DNA of 64,000 bases from Lacibacter sp. H375 (GTDB lineage: Bacteria > Bacteroidota > Bacteroidia > Chitinophagales > Chitinophagaceae): assembly GCF_037892425.1 (NCBI RefSeq), contig NZ_JBBKTT010000001.1:3844001-3908000 (forward strand). Reading direction: 5' to 3'. Shown here piece by piece: positions 9,469 through 17,244 of the stretch. The notes beneath the pieces were generated by a model. It worked only from the letters and a program-made list of their open reading frames with translations. It ran no database searches and had not been told where the DNA came from. The translations under genes were made by a program, and so were the position numbers. Numbering within the stretch: the first letter of the stretch is position 1; every line of letters begins with the position of its first letter.

Positions 9469-10911
9469 ATGACTACAAGTAAGCAAGGCAATTTGATCGT
9501 TCTCTTTTTATGCGCAGTGCTATCTGTCACGGCACAAACATCACTTGCGCCGGAGTGGACAAAGAACGTTGGTGCAAGAAGTTTTCCTTCAGGTAAAACA
9601 ATTTATTATGTGAACAGCTATGGAGCCGTTAGTGATACAGTAACGGTTAATACAAAAGCCATTCAAAAAGCAATTGATGAATGTGCCGCAAAGGGTGGTG
9701 GTATTGTTGCATTTAAACCGGGCACGTATGTAATGGGTGCTATCTTTTTAAAGACTAATGTCCATTTGCGAATTGATAAAGGGGTATTGATCCTTGGTTC
9801 ACAAAACTTTGATGATTATCCGGATATGGATACTCGTATTGCAGGATTAGAAATGAAATGGCCTGCAGCATTGATCAATGCACTCAACGTAAAGAACGTT
9901 GCGATCACAGGAGAAGGAATTATAAATGCAAGAGGAAAGTTCTGCTGGGATAAATATTGGGCGATGCGTAAGGATTACGATACAAAAGGTCTGCGATGGA
10001 TCGTTGACTACGATGCAAAACGTGTTCGTACACTGCTTGTGCAAAATTCATCTGATGTTTCTATAAAAGGGTTAACGTTTAAAAACGCCGGCTTCTGGAC
10101 TGTGCAGTTGCTCTATTCTTCATACCTAACAGTAGATGGCGTTGTGATCAAAAATAATGAAGATGGAAGTGGGCCAAGCACGGATGGTATTGATGTGGAT
10201 TCATCGAGCTGGGTGTTGATTGAGAATTGTGATATTGATTGTAATGATGATAATTTTTGTTTGAAAGCCGGTCGTGATTGGGATGGCTTAAGAGTAAACC
10301 GTCCGACAGAATATGTTGTGATCCGTAAGTCGATTGCACGAAGAGGAGCAGGGCTAGTTACGTTGGGCAGCGAAACATCGGGCGGCATCCGTCATATTTA
10401 TTGTACTGATCTCTATGCAAAAAATACAGATAATGGTTTACGGATCAAATCTGCAACAACACGTGGTGGTACCATTGAAGATATCTACTTCGTGAATTCT
10501 GTTTTAGATTCTGTTCGCAACGCCTATCAATTCAATTTAAACTGGTATCCTGCTTATAGTTATTCTGAATTGCCGAAAGGCTATACTATGGAAACGGTGC
10601 CTGCCCATTGGAAATCGATGTTGCAAAAAGTTACACCTGCTGAAAAGGGAACACCTTATGCAAAGAAATTCATCATTCGCAATGTGAAGATCACAAACGC
10701 ACAAAAAGCATTTGAAATAAATGGCTTGCCGAAATCATTGCTGGAAGATTTTCAGTTCATCAATTCGTTTATTTCAGCCGGCACAATCGGCAGCATGGAA
10801 TACACGAAAGGCTGGAAGTTCATCAACACAACCATAGATATTTCAACCAAACCTGTTGAAAAGAAGAAAGAACCAACAGGAATTGAAGAACAGGAGCGTC
10901 TAAAAGGATAA
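9469..10911 (+). CDS. GH28 polygalacturonase / rhamnogalacturonan hydrolase-type enzyme
   Basis: 480 residues with a signal peptide ending near VTAQ. It is a right-handed beta-helix of family GH28, which hydrolyses galacturonosyl linkages in pectin. Visible signatures are GGGIVAFKPGTY and the catalytic acids Asp239 (STDGIDVD) and Asp260/Asp261 (NDDNFCLKAG). RIKS (about residues 325-328) closes the active site. Homogalacturonan and rhamnogalacturonan are both possible; the PL11/CE12 neighbours favour an RG-I or unsaturated-galacturonosyl role. It begins one base after the PL11 stop. There is no lipobox and no T9SS tail, so it is probably periplasmic. Confidence 0.92.
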   Translation: MTTSKQGNLIVLFLCAVLSVTAQTSLAPEWTKNVGARSFPSGKTIYYVNSYGAVSDTVTVNTKAIQKAIDECAAKGGGIVAFKPGTYVMGAIFLKTNVHLRIDKGVLILGSQNFDDYPDMDTRIAGLEMKWPAALINALNVKNVAITGEGIINARGKFCWDKYWAMRKDYDTKGLRWIVDYDAKRVRTLLVQNSSDVSIKGLTFKNAGFWTVQLLYSSYLTVDGVVIKNNEDGSGPSTDGIDVDSSSWVLIENCDIDCNDDNFCLKAGRDWDGLRVNRPTEYVVIRKSIARRGAGLVTLGSETSGGIRHIYCTDLYAKNTDNGLRIKSATTRGGTIEDIYFVNSVLDSVRNAYQFNLNWYPAYSYSELPKGYTMETVPAHWKSMLQKVTPAEKGTPYAKKFIIRNVKITNAQKAFEINGLPKSLLEDFQFINSFISAGTIGSMEYTKGWKFINTTIDISTKPVEKKKEPTGIEEQERLKG

Positions 10912-10921
10912 TCATTTTATT

Positions 10922-12796
10922 ATGAAACGATTTGTATCATTCACTGCTGTTTTTGTTTGCTTAAGTATGTGTGTGTTTGCACAATACCAGATGGAATTCC
11001 TTACCCGTGGTGTGCATGCAGTGCCGGCAGGTAACGGAAAAGTATTTGTGAGCTGGCGCTTGCTGGGAACAGAAGATCAGTCGCTTCCATTTAATCTCTA
11101 TAAAACCGTTAATGGTAAAACAAGTAAGTTGAACAAAGCTCCATTGCTGAAAGCAACGGGCTTTACTGATGAAGCGGTTGATACAAATGCAGTAAATGTT
11201 TACACTGTAAAAGCCATCATCAACAAAAACGAAGAAGCAAAGGGTGAATCATTTACGCTTGCGGCAAATGCAAAGCCCTATGTGTCTATTCCATTAAAAA
11301 CCCCAACAGGCTATTCAGCGAATGATGCCAGTGTTGGTGATGTGGATGGTGATGGTGTGTATGAGGTCTTTATTCATATGACAGGAAGAGGAAGAGATAA
11401 TTCACAAGCCGGCTTGACTGATCCGCCGATTATTCAATGCTATAAACTCGATGGAACATTTTTATGGGAGATCAATCTTGGAAAAAATATTCGTGAAGGT
11501 GCACATTACACACAGTTCATGGTGTATGATCTTGATGGCGATGGTAAAGCAGAGATCGCTATGAAAACGGCAGATGGAAGTATTGACGGAAAAGGAAAAG
11601 TGATCGGCGACAGCACAAAAGATTACCGCAATCAACGTGGATATATTTTAAGTGGTCCTGAATTTCTCACTGTGTTCAATGGAGAAACAGGTGCTGCTAT
11701 TTCAACAGTGAGTTATGATCCTCCAAGATTTCCAACTTCACTCAACCCAACAGAAGCTGAACTAAAAACAATGTGGGGTGATGGCTATGGCAACCGTATG
11801 GATCGTTTTATTGCAGCCATTGCCTATCTCGATGGCAAGCATCCATCGTTGGTGATGTGTCGTGGTTACTATACAAGAACTGTATTAGCTGCATGGGATC
11901 TCAAAGGAAATCAATTAGTGAAACGTTGGGTATTTGACAGCAATGAACCGGGTAACAAAGAGTATGCAGGACAAGGCAATCATAACATCAATGTATCTGA
12001 TGTTGATGGCGATGGAAAAGATGAAATCATTTATGGTCAAATGACGATTGATGATAATGGGAAAGGTTTATACAGCACAGGTATTGGTCATGGTGATGCA
12101 TTGCATACGAGTGATATGGATCATGAACGTCCGGGATTGGAAGTATTCGGCATACAGGAAAAATTTGGTGATGCGGGTGCAAATTTCCGTGATGCAAAAA
12201 CAGGTGAGGTAATCTGGAAGAAAGCATCTGTAAAAGCAGGTGATGATGGTGAAGGCCCCGGTCGTGGGTTGGCATTGGATATTGATCCACGTTATCCCGG
12301 CTTTGAATGTTGGGTGGCAGGTGCAGGCATCGCCGGTTTGTTTGATAATAAAGGGAATAAGATCGCAGATAAAACACCACCCTGCAACATGGGTATTTAT
12401 TGGGATGGAGATGCGTTGAGTGAAATTTTGAATGGTGTGAACATCAGTAAATGGGATTATGTCAACAGTGCAATGATCAAATTATTTGATGGCAGAGATT
12501 TCGGTTGTGTAAGTAACAATGGCAGCAAAGCAAACCCCTGCTTGAGTGCCGATCTGTTTGGTGACTGGAGGGAAGAGATCATTTGTCGTACAACCGATAG
12601 TAAAGAGTTGCGTATTTATTCAACTTCTATTCCAACAGAAATAAAACTGTATACGTTGATGCATAATCCGCAATACCGATTAAGTATTGCCTGGCAGAAT
12701 GTGGCTTACAATCAACCGCCACATGTAAGTTATTTTATCGGTGAAGGAATGAAGATGCCACCTAAACCGAATATCACAATCATTACAAAAAAATAA
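10922..12796 (+). CDS. Second rhamnogalacturonan lyase, PL11
   Basis: 624 residues with a signal peptide ending near VFAQ. It has the same architecture as the first PL11: KVFVSWRLLGTE, Ca-binding DVDGDGVYE and DVDGDGKDE loops, IREGAHYTQF, and the C-terminal HNPQYRLSIAWQ and AYNQPPH. It ends directly after the lyase domain and lacks the T9SS sorting tail, so the pair probably divides labour: one lyase outside the cell and one in the periplasm, perhaps endo- and exo-acting as in the known Bacillus YesW/YesX pair. That division is inferred. The gene lies 10 bases after GH28 and 12 bases before the first CE12 gene. Confidence 0.92.
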   Translation: MKRFVSFTAVFVCLSMCVFAQYQMEFLTRGVHAVPAGNGKVFVSWRLLGTEDQSLPFNLYKTVNGKTSKLNKAPLLKATGFTDEAVDTNAVNVYTVKAIINKNEEAKGESFTLAANAKPYVSIPLKTPTGYSANDASVGDVDGDGVYEVFIHMTGRGRDNSQAGLTDPPIIQCYKLDGTFLWEINLGKNIREGAHYTQFMVYDLDGDGKAEIAMKTADGSIDGKGKVIGDSTKDYRNQRGYILSGPEFLTVFNGETGAAISTVSYDPPRFPTSLNPTEAELKTMWGDGYGNRMDRFIAAIAYLDGKHPSLVMCRGYYTRTVLAAWDLKGNQLVKRWVFDSNEPGNKEYAGQGNHNINVSDVDGDGKDEIIYGQMTIDDNGKGLYSTGIGHGDALHTSDMDHERPGLEVFGIQEKFGDAGANFRDAKTGEVIWKKASVKAGDDGEGPGRGLALDIDPRYPGFECWVAGAGIAGLFDNKGNKIADKTPPCNMGIYWDGDALSEILNGVNISKWDYVNSAMIKLFDGRDFGCVSNNGSKANPCLSADLFGDWREEIICRTTDSKELRIYSTSIPTEIKLYTLMHNPQYRLSIAWQNVAYNQPPHVSYFIGEGMKMPPKPNITIITKK

Positions 12797-12808
12797 AATG
12801 ACCAGCGC

Positions 12809-13594
12809 ATGAAATGGATCAAAGCAAATGCACATATACTTCGATTGCTGTTATTGTTTTTTGTGATGACTTCGTTTGTTGTTTTCAGCAACAATAAACC
12901 AACCATCTATATTATTGGCGATTCAACGGTTCGAAATACAAACCGTCCGCAATGTGGCTGGGGAGAAATGATCGGCGAGTTCTTTGATTCAACACAGATC
13001 AACATTAGTAACCAGGCAATGGCAGGAAGAAGTACAAGAACCTTTATCAAAGAAAAACGTTGGGATAAAGTAATGTCAACGCTTACAGAAGGTGATTATG
13101 TGATTATGCAGTTTGGCCATAATGAAGGAAGCAAACCGGATACGTCAAGAACTGGCTACCGTGGTGTGTTGAGAGGAACCGGTGACGAAACGGTTGAACT
13201 GACATGGAAAGATGGAACTGTTGAAGCCGTACATACCTATGGTTGGTATTTGAAGAAGTTTATCAAGGATGCAAAGAGTAAAGGAGCAAGACCCATCATC
13301 TGTTCTATGATTCCACGTAATCAATTTGCAGATGGCAAAGTAAAACGTGCAAATAATGATTTTGGTAAATGGGCAAAAGAAGTTGCAGAAAGCGAAGGTG
13401 TTTTCTTTATTGACTTGAATGCAATAACTGCAGATAAGTATGATGTGTTGGGGCCGGATGAAGTAAAGAAACTTTTTCATGGTGATCACACGCATACCAA
13501 TGTTGATGGGGCAAAGATCAATGCGGCATCAGTTGTAGAAGGTATCCGCAACCTGAGTAAAGAATTGCCGCTGGTAACATATCTTAAAAAATAA
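12809..13594 (+). CDS. Rhamnogalacturonan acetylesterase, CE12 (first copy)
   Basis: 261 residues; SGNH/GDSL-fold esterase with an N-terminal hydrophobic signal (about residues 10-28). Block I is IIGDST (Ser nucleophile, about residue 38), block III is FGHNEG, and block V is HTNVDGA. The conserved HGDHTH just before block V is typical of CE12. These enzymes remove acetyl groups from galacturonic acid in RG-I so that PL11 and GH28 can cut. It is paralogous to the gene directly downstream (shared TVRN, GGRSSRTF/AGRSTRTF, DYVIMQFGHN). The two copies differ between blocks III and IV, which may reflect different acetyl positions. Confidence 0.9.
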   Translation: MKWIKANAHILRLLLLFFVMTSFVVFSNNKPTIYIIGDSTVRNTNRPQCGWGEMIGEFFDSTQINISNQAMAGRSTRTFIKEKRWDKVMSTLTEGDYVIMQFGHNEGSKPDTSRTGYRGVLRGTGDETVELTWKDGTVEAVHTYGWYLKKFIKDAKSKGARPIICSMIPRNQFADGKVKRANNDFGKWAKEVAESEGVFFIDLNAITADKYDVLGPDEVKKLFHGDHTHTNVDGAKINAASVVEGIRNLSKELPLVTYLKK

Positions 13595-13616
13595 CTCTAT
13601 CATATAAACTTGTAGT

Positions 13617-14396
13617 ATGAAATTAAGTAAGTTGTTAGCACTTGTTGTTGTTCTTGGGATCATTTCATTCACCATGATGCAAACCAAGCCTGTGTTTTAT
13701 ATCATTGGCGATTCAACAGTTCGTAATGGTGATGGTAGCGGAAGAAATGGTCAGTGGGGTTGGGGTAGCTTTATGGCTGAGTATTTTGATACAACAAAAA
13801 TATCTGTACAGAATCATGCCATTGGCGGAAGAAGTAGCCGTACATTTATCACGGAAGGGCGTTGGGAAAAGATTACTGCCAATTTAAAGAAAGGTGATTA
13901 TGTAATTATGCAGTTTGGTCATAACGATGCGAGTCCGTTAGATGATACTGCAAGAGCAAGAGGAACCATACGTGGTATTGGTAATGATAGTTCTGCGATT
14001 TATAACCCTATTCGCAAGATCAATGAAACAGTGTACAGTTATGGTTGGTACATGCGCAAATATGTTCGTGAAACAAAAGCCAAGGGCGGCATTCCGATTG
14101 TCTGTTCATTGATTCCACGTGATAACTGGAAGAATGGAAAAGTAACACGTTCGACAGATAACTATGCATTATGGGCTGAGCAAGTTGCCAAAGAAGAAGG
14201 TGCATATTTTATTGATCTCAATAAACTGGTTGCAGATAAGTATGATGTGTTGGGGCAGGAAGAGGTGAAGAAACTTTTTCATGGTGATCATACACACACC
14301 AGTCTGGATGGAGCAAAGATCAATGCAGATGTTGTTATTCAACAATTGATCTTACAGCATCCCGGTGAATTAACCCGGTACATCATCAAAAAATAA
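13617..14396 (+). CDS. Rhamnogalacturonan acetylesterase, CE12 (second copy)
   Basis: 259 residues with an N-terminal signal (LLALVVVLGIISF). The SGNH blocks are intact: IIGDST with the nucleophilic Ser, FGHND, and HTSLDGA with the His of the triad. It is a clear tandem duplicate of the upstream CE12, 22 bases away. It has an inserted Gly/Asn loop after the nucleophile (GDGSGRNGQ) and a different segment around residues 105-135, so substrate preference may have diverged. The role is deacetylation of rhamnogalacturonan I. It is followed 23 bases later by rhaM. Confidence 0.9.
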   Translation: MKLSKLLALVVVLGIISFTMMQTKPVFYIIGDSTVRNGDGSGRNGQWGWGSFMAEYFDTTKISVQNHAIGGRSSRTFITEGRWEKITANLKKGDYVIMQFGHNDASPLDDTARARGTIRGIGNDSSAIYNPIRKINETVYSYGWYMRKYVRETKAKGGIPIVCSLIPRDNWKNGKVTRSTDNYALWAEQVAKEEGAYFIDLNKLVADKYDVLGQEEVKKLFHGDHTHTSLDGAKINADVVIQQLILQHPGELTRYIIKK

Positions 14397-14419
14397 TTCC
14401 ACAACTAAACTAAGTTGAT

Positions 14420-14734
14420 ATGCCACGCATTGCATCACGCATGAAAATATTTAAAGGCCAGGAAGAAGAATACAAACGTCGTCATGATGAACTTTGGCCC
14501 GATCTTGAAAAATTACTTCATGAAACAGGCATCAGCGATTACAGCATTTTTCTGGATGAATCAACTGGCGACTTGTTCGCAGTATTACAAGCTGAAGATC
14601 CTGCAAAGTTGGGCGATCTGCCCAATCATCCGGTCATGCAAAAATGGTGGGCGTATATGAAAGATATCATGGAAACAAACCCGGATAACTCACCTGTGAG
14701 CACGCCGTTAAAGGATGTGTTCTATATGAAGTAA
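14420..14734 (+). CDS. rhaM: L-rhamnose mutarotase
   Basis: 104 residues, the normal length for RhaM (EC 5.1.3.32). The family pattern is clear: an N-terminal RIASRMKIF strand, YKRRHDELWP with the catalytic Tyr/His pair, and HPVMQKWWAYMKDIM. It interconverts alpha and beta L-rhamnose in the cytoplasm, feeding rhamnose isomerase. It is the last gene of the RG-I operon and is the only rhamnose-specific gene in the window; rhaA, rhaB and rhaD must lie elsewhere. There is no signal peptide. Its stop sits inside a bidirectional hairpin shared with the convergent regulator. Confidence 0.93.
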   Translation: MPRIASRMKIFKGQEEEYKRRHDELWPDLEKLLHETGISDYSIFLDESTGDLFAVLQAEDPAKLGDLPNHPVMQKWWAYMKDIMETNPDNSPVSTPLKDVFYMK

Positions 14735-14753
14735 TCCAAAAGCCGATTACTTC
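14728..14753. terminator. Candidate bidirectional terminator between rhaM and the AraR-like gene
   Basis: GAAGTAATC (14728-14736) and GATTACTTC (14745-14753) form a perfect 9-bp stem with an 8-base loop (CAAAAGCC). It overlaps the stop codons of both convergent genes. There is no strong T-tract on either side, so the strength is uncertain. Confidence 0.5.
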
Positions 14754-15463
14754 TCTACTTCCAGATGATTATTCAGGTTGGGAATGAATTTCAGTACCGA
14801 ATGGAAATTCTTCTTGTAATGCTTTTTATCAAGCTTATAATAGAAGGCGCCTTTTTTTGAATTCGTTTTATCCTTGTCTTTTTGTTTGATCAAGAGACCG
14901 GTTGAAATGATCTTACGACTGAAGTTGCCCTTATCAAAATTTGTTTCATACACATCTTCAAACAAACTCTGCAACAACGGTAAAGTGAATTTTGCAGGCA
15001 ACAATTCAAACAGCAGGGGATGCAAGGCTGCTTTATATCTTAATTTCTCTCTTGCCATTGCTACCATTTGTGAGTGATCAAAGATCAGCTCGGGTATCTG
15101 ATCGAGCTGGAACCATTCAGCATGATATTCTTCGCTGATCTGCTTTTCATATTGATGAATATCAATTAAGGCGAAATATGCTACAGAAATAGTACGTTCG
15201 ATGGGGTCTCTGTCTTTTGCTGAAAAGGTATAGAACTGTTCCAGGTAAACGCCATCGAGCCCCGTCAATTGTTTTAATACCCGGTTAGCCGCCTCGTCGG
15301 TACTTTCTGCGGGTTGCACGAAACCACCCATTAAACTCCAGTGGTCTTTCTTGGGTTCGAGGCCTCTTTTAATCAATAAGATCTTGAGTTTATTACCATC
15401 AAATCCAAAAATGATACAGTCAACTGCAACAAGCAAGCGGGTCTGGTTTTGATACTTCAGCAT
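14747..15463 (-). CDS. AraR-like Nudix-domain transcriptional regulator
   Basis: About 238 residues from the ATG at 15463; a longer in-frame start at 15610 would add 49 residues of unlikely sequence covering the promoter. The N-terminal half is a Nudix-like domain (VAVDCIIFGFDGNKL, WSLMGGFVQPAEST) whose Nudix box lacks the catalytic REXXEE, as in regulators that bind a sugar and do not hydrolyse nucleotides. The C-terminal half (from about residue 145) is a winged-helix segment (LPLLQSLFEDVYET, FSRKIISTGLL). In Bacteroides such proteins (AraR) repress arabinose genes and release DNA when L-arabinose binds. Here it diverges from the arabinan/arabinose operon, fitting that role. The related NrtR type is less likely given the context. 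Confidence 0.82.
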   Translation of the reverse strand: MLKYQNQTRLLVAVDCIIFGFDGNKLKILLIKRGLEPKKDHWSLMGGFVQPAESTDEAANRVLKQLTGLDGVYLEQFYTFSAKDRDPIERTISVAYFALIDIHQYEKQISEEYHAEWFQLDQIPELIFDHSQMVAMAREKLRYKAALHPLLFELLPAKFTLPLLQSLFEDVYETNFDKGNFSRKIISTGLLIKQKDKDKTNSKKGAFYYKLDKKHYKKNFHSVLKFIPNLNNHLEVEK

Positions 15464-15624
15464 GGCTTCGAAGTTAAGGAAGTAGAAATGAGGATAAAAA
15501 TAAATGTAAAAATGACAATTACTATCAAAAAAGTATTTATTTTCATTTTTTAAACCAAAAGGCTTCCGGCCAACTGCTGAAAAATTGCTGATCAGCAGGG
15601 AGGCTTTCAAAAAAACTTGCTATC
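15464..15624. promoter_or_regulatory. Divergent control region of the AraR-like gene and arabinan operon
   Basis: This 161-base AT-rich region separates the regulator from the first GH51 gene. It holds a 9-bp inverted repeat AAAATAAAT / ATTTATTTT (15497-15505 and 15535-15543, 29-base spacer). It also holds a hairpin CTGCTGA / TCAGCAG (15574-15580 and 15592-15598) just before the GH51 start. Either could be an operator; the A/T-rich pair could also be chance. No clean TAnnTTTG was found. Confidence 0.4.
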
Positions 15625-17235
15625 ATGATTGTTGCCATTTGCAAAAGAAAGTATGCTCCATGCAGCACATCCGGGCTTAATCTGCCAGGAAACTTCATTA
15701 AATCTTTATTCGTTGTCGCTCTTGTCTTTACGCAACTGACTACCAGTGCGCAGAATTCTGTTGTTATCAACGCCGATTTAGGAAAAGACAAGATCAGTAA
15801 ACATATCTACGGTCACTTTGCTGAGCATTTAGGAACCTGTATTTACGGAGGTTTTTATGTTGGAGATACCAATAAAGTGATACCCAATACAAATGGTGTG
15901 CGCAATGATATTGTGGACGCATTGAAGAAACTGAAGGTGCCCAATCTTCGCTGGCCCGGTGGCTGTTTTGCTGATACCTATCATTGGAAAGATGGTGTTG
16001 GTCCAAAAGCAAATCGTCCGGCAATTGTTAATCGCTGGTGGGGTGGTGTTACAGAAGATAACAGCTTTGGAACACACGACTTCCTTAATATGTGTGAGAT
16101 GATTGGAGCAGAGCCCTATCTCGCAGGAAATGTTGGAAGCGGAACCGTTCAGGAACTTGCTGATTGGGTGCAATATGTAAATGGTAAACCCAATACAAGT
16201 CCGATGACCACATGGCGTGTAAAAAATGGCCGTGAAAAAGGATGGAATGTAAATATCTGGGGTGTTGGAAATGAAGCATGGGGTTGTGGAGGAAACATGA
16301 AGCCCGAGTATTATGCAAATATCTACCGTCAGTATGCTACTTATATGTCTGACTTTGAAAACGAGGCTAATAAATTCAGAGTAGCATCGGGCGCAAACGG
16401 TAATGATTATAACTGGACAGAAGTATTGATGCGTGATATTCCACATAATATGATGGAAGGTGTTGCATTGCATCATTATGCAGTGATCAACTGGAACCAA
16501 AAAGGTCCGGCAAGAGATTTTACTGAACAACAATATTTTGCTACCATGAAATCGGCCTGGCGCATGGAAGAATATGTTACACGCCACAGTACTATCATGG
16601 ATAAATATGATCCGAATAAGCGTGTAGCGTTGGTGGTTGATGAGTGGGGTGGATGGTACGAGGTGGAGCCTGGTACAAATCCCGGATTTTTATTCCAGCA
16701 GAATACAATAAGGGATGCGATGATTGCAGGTATGACGCTGAATATCTTTAATAATCATGCTGATCGTGTACGCATGGCTAACCTGGCACAAACAGTAAAT
16801 GTGTTGCAGGCGGTGATCCTTACAAACCAGGAGAAGATGTTGCTTACACCCACTTACCATGTAATGGAAATGTATAATGTTCACCAGGAAGCTACGATGC
16901 TTCCCCTGCAACTAAAAACAAATGACTATGTTTTAGGCAATGAAAAACTGCCGGCTGTTTCTGCATCCGCTTCAAAAAATAATAATGGAACAACACATGT
17001 ATCACTTGTAAATATTGATGCATCGAAAACACAAACCGTAACAATTGATGTGCGTGGATTAAATATCAAAACGGTATCAGGCAGAATTCTTACATCAAAG
17101 AAACTGCAGGATTATAATTCATTTGATCAACCAACAAAAATTCAACCAACGGCTTTCAACGGTGCAAAACTGAATGGTAATTCATTAGAAGTTCAGTTAC
17201 CTCCTTTTTCAGTAGTAGTTCTTGCCCTTAAATAA
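15625..17235 (+). CDS. Alpha-L-arabinofuranosidase, GH51 (first copy)
   Basis: 536 residues. GH51 enzymes release terminal L-arabinofuranose from arabinan and arabinoxylan with retention. The acid/base is Glu217 in GVGNEAWG and the nucleophile Glu340 in VDEWGGWY; RWPGGCFADTYHW and NNHADRVRMANLAQ are further family hallmarks. The C-terminal ~110 residues form the usual beta-sandwich. The only in-frame ATG lies 24 residues ahead of the hydrophobic core (SLFVVALVFTQL), giving an unusually long signal peptide ending near TSAQ. It is the first gene of the eight-gene arabinose operon and is divergent from the AraR-like gene. Confidence 0.93.
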   Translation: MIVAICKRKYAPCSTSGLNLPGNFIKSLFVVALVFTQLTTSAQNSVVINADLGKDKISKHIYGHFAEHLGTCIYGGFYVGDTNKVIPNTNGVRNDIVDALKKLKVPNLRWPGGCFADTYHWKDGVGPKANRPAIVNRWWGGVTEDNSFGTHDFLNMCEMIGAEPYLAGNVGSGTVQELADWVQYVNGKPNTSPMTTWRVKNGREKGWNVNIWGVGNEAWGCGGNMKPEYYANIYRQYATYMSDFENEANKFRVASGANGNDYNWTEVLMRDIPHNMMEGVALHHYAVINWNQKGPARDFTEQQYFATMKSAWRMEEYVTRHSTIMDKYDPNKRVALVVDEWGGWYEVEPGTNPGFLFQQNTIRDAMIAGMTLNIFNNHADRVRMANLAQTVNVLQAVILTNQEKMLLTPTYHVMEMYNVHQEATMLPLQLKTNDYVLGNEKLPAVSASASKNNNGTTHVSLVNIDASKTQTVTIDVRGLNIKTVSGRILTSKKLQDYNSFDQPTKIQPTAFNGAKLNGNSLEVQLPPFSVVVLALK

Positions 17236-17244
17236 TTTTTATCG

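Noticed and set aside
15464-15610. N-terminal extension of the AraR-like regulator to 15610
   Set aside because: It would cover the whole divergent promoter region with low-complexity aromatic residues; the Nudix domain starts just after the ATG at 15463.
15829-16587. Long open frame (252 codons) on the minus strand
   Set aside because: It lies fully inside the first GH51 gene, which has intact catalytic motifs; the antisense product is Cys/His/Ile-rich with no domain.
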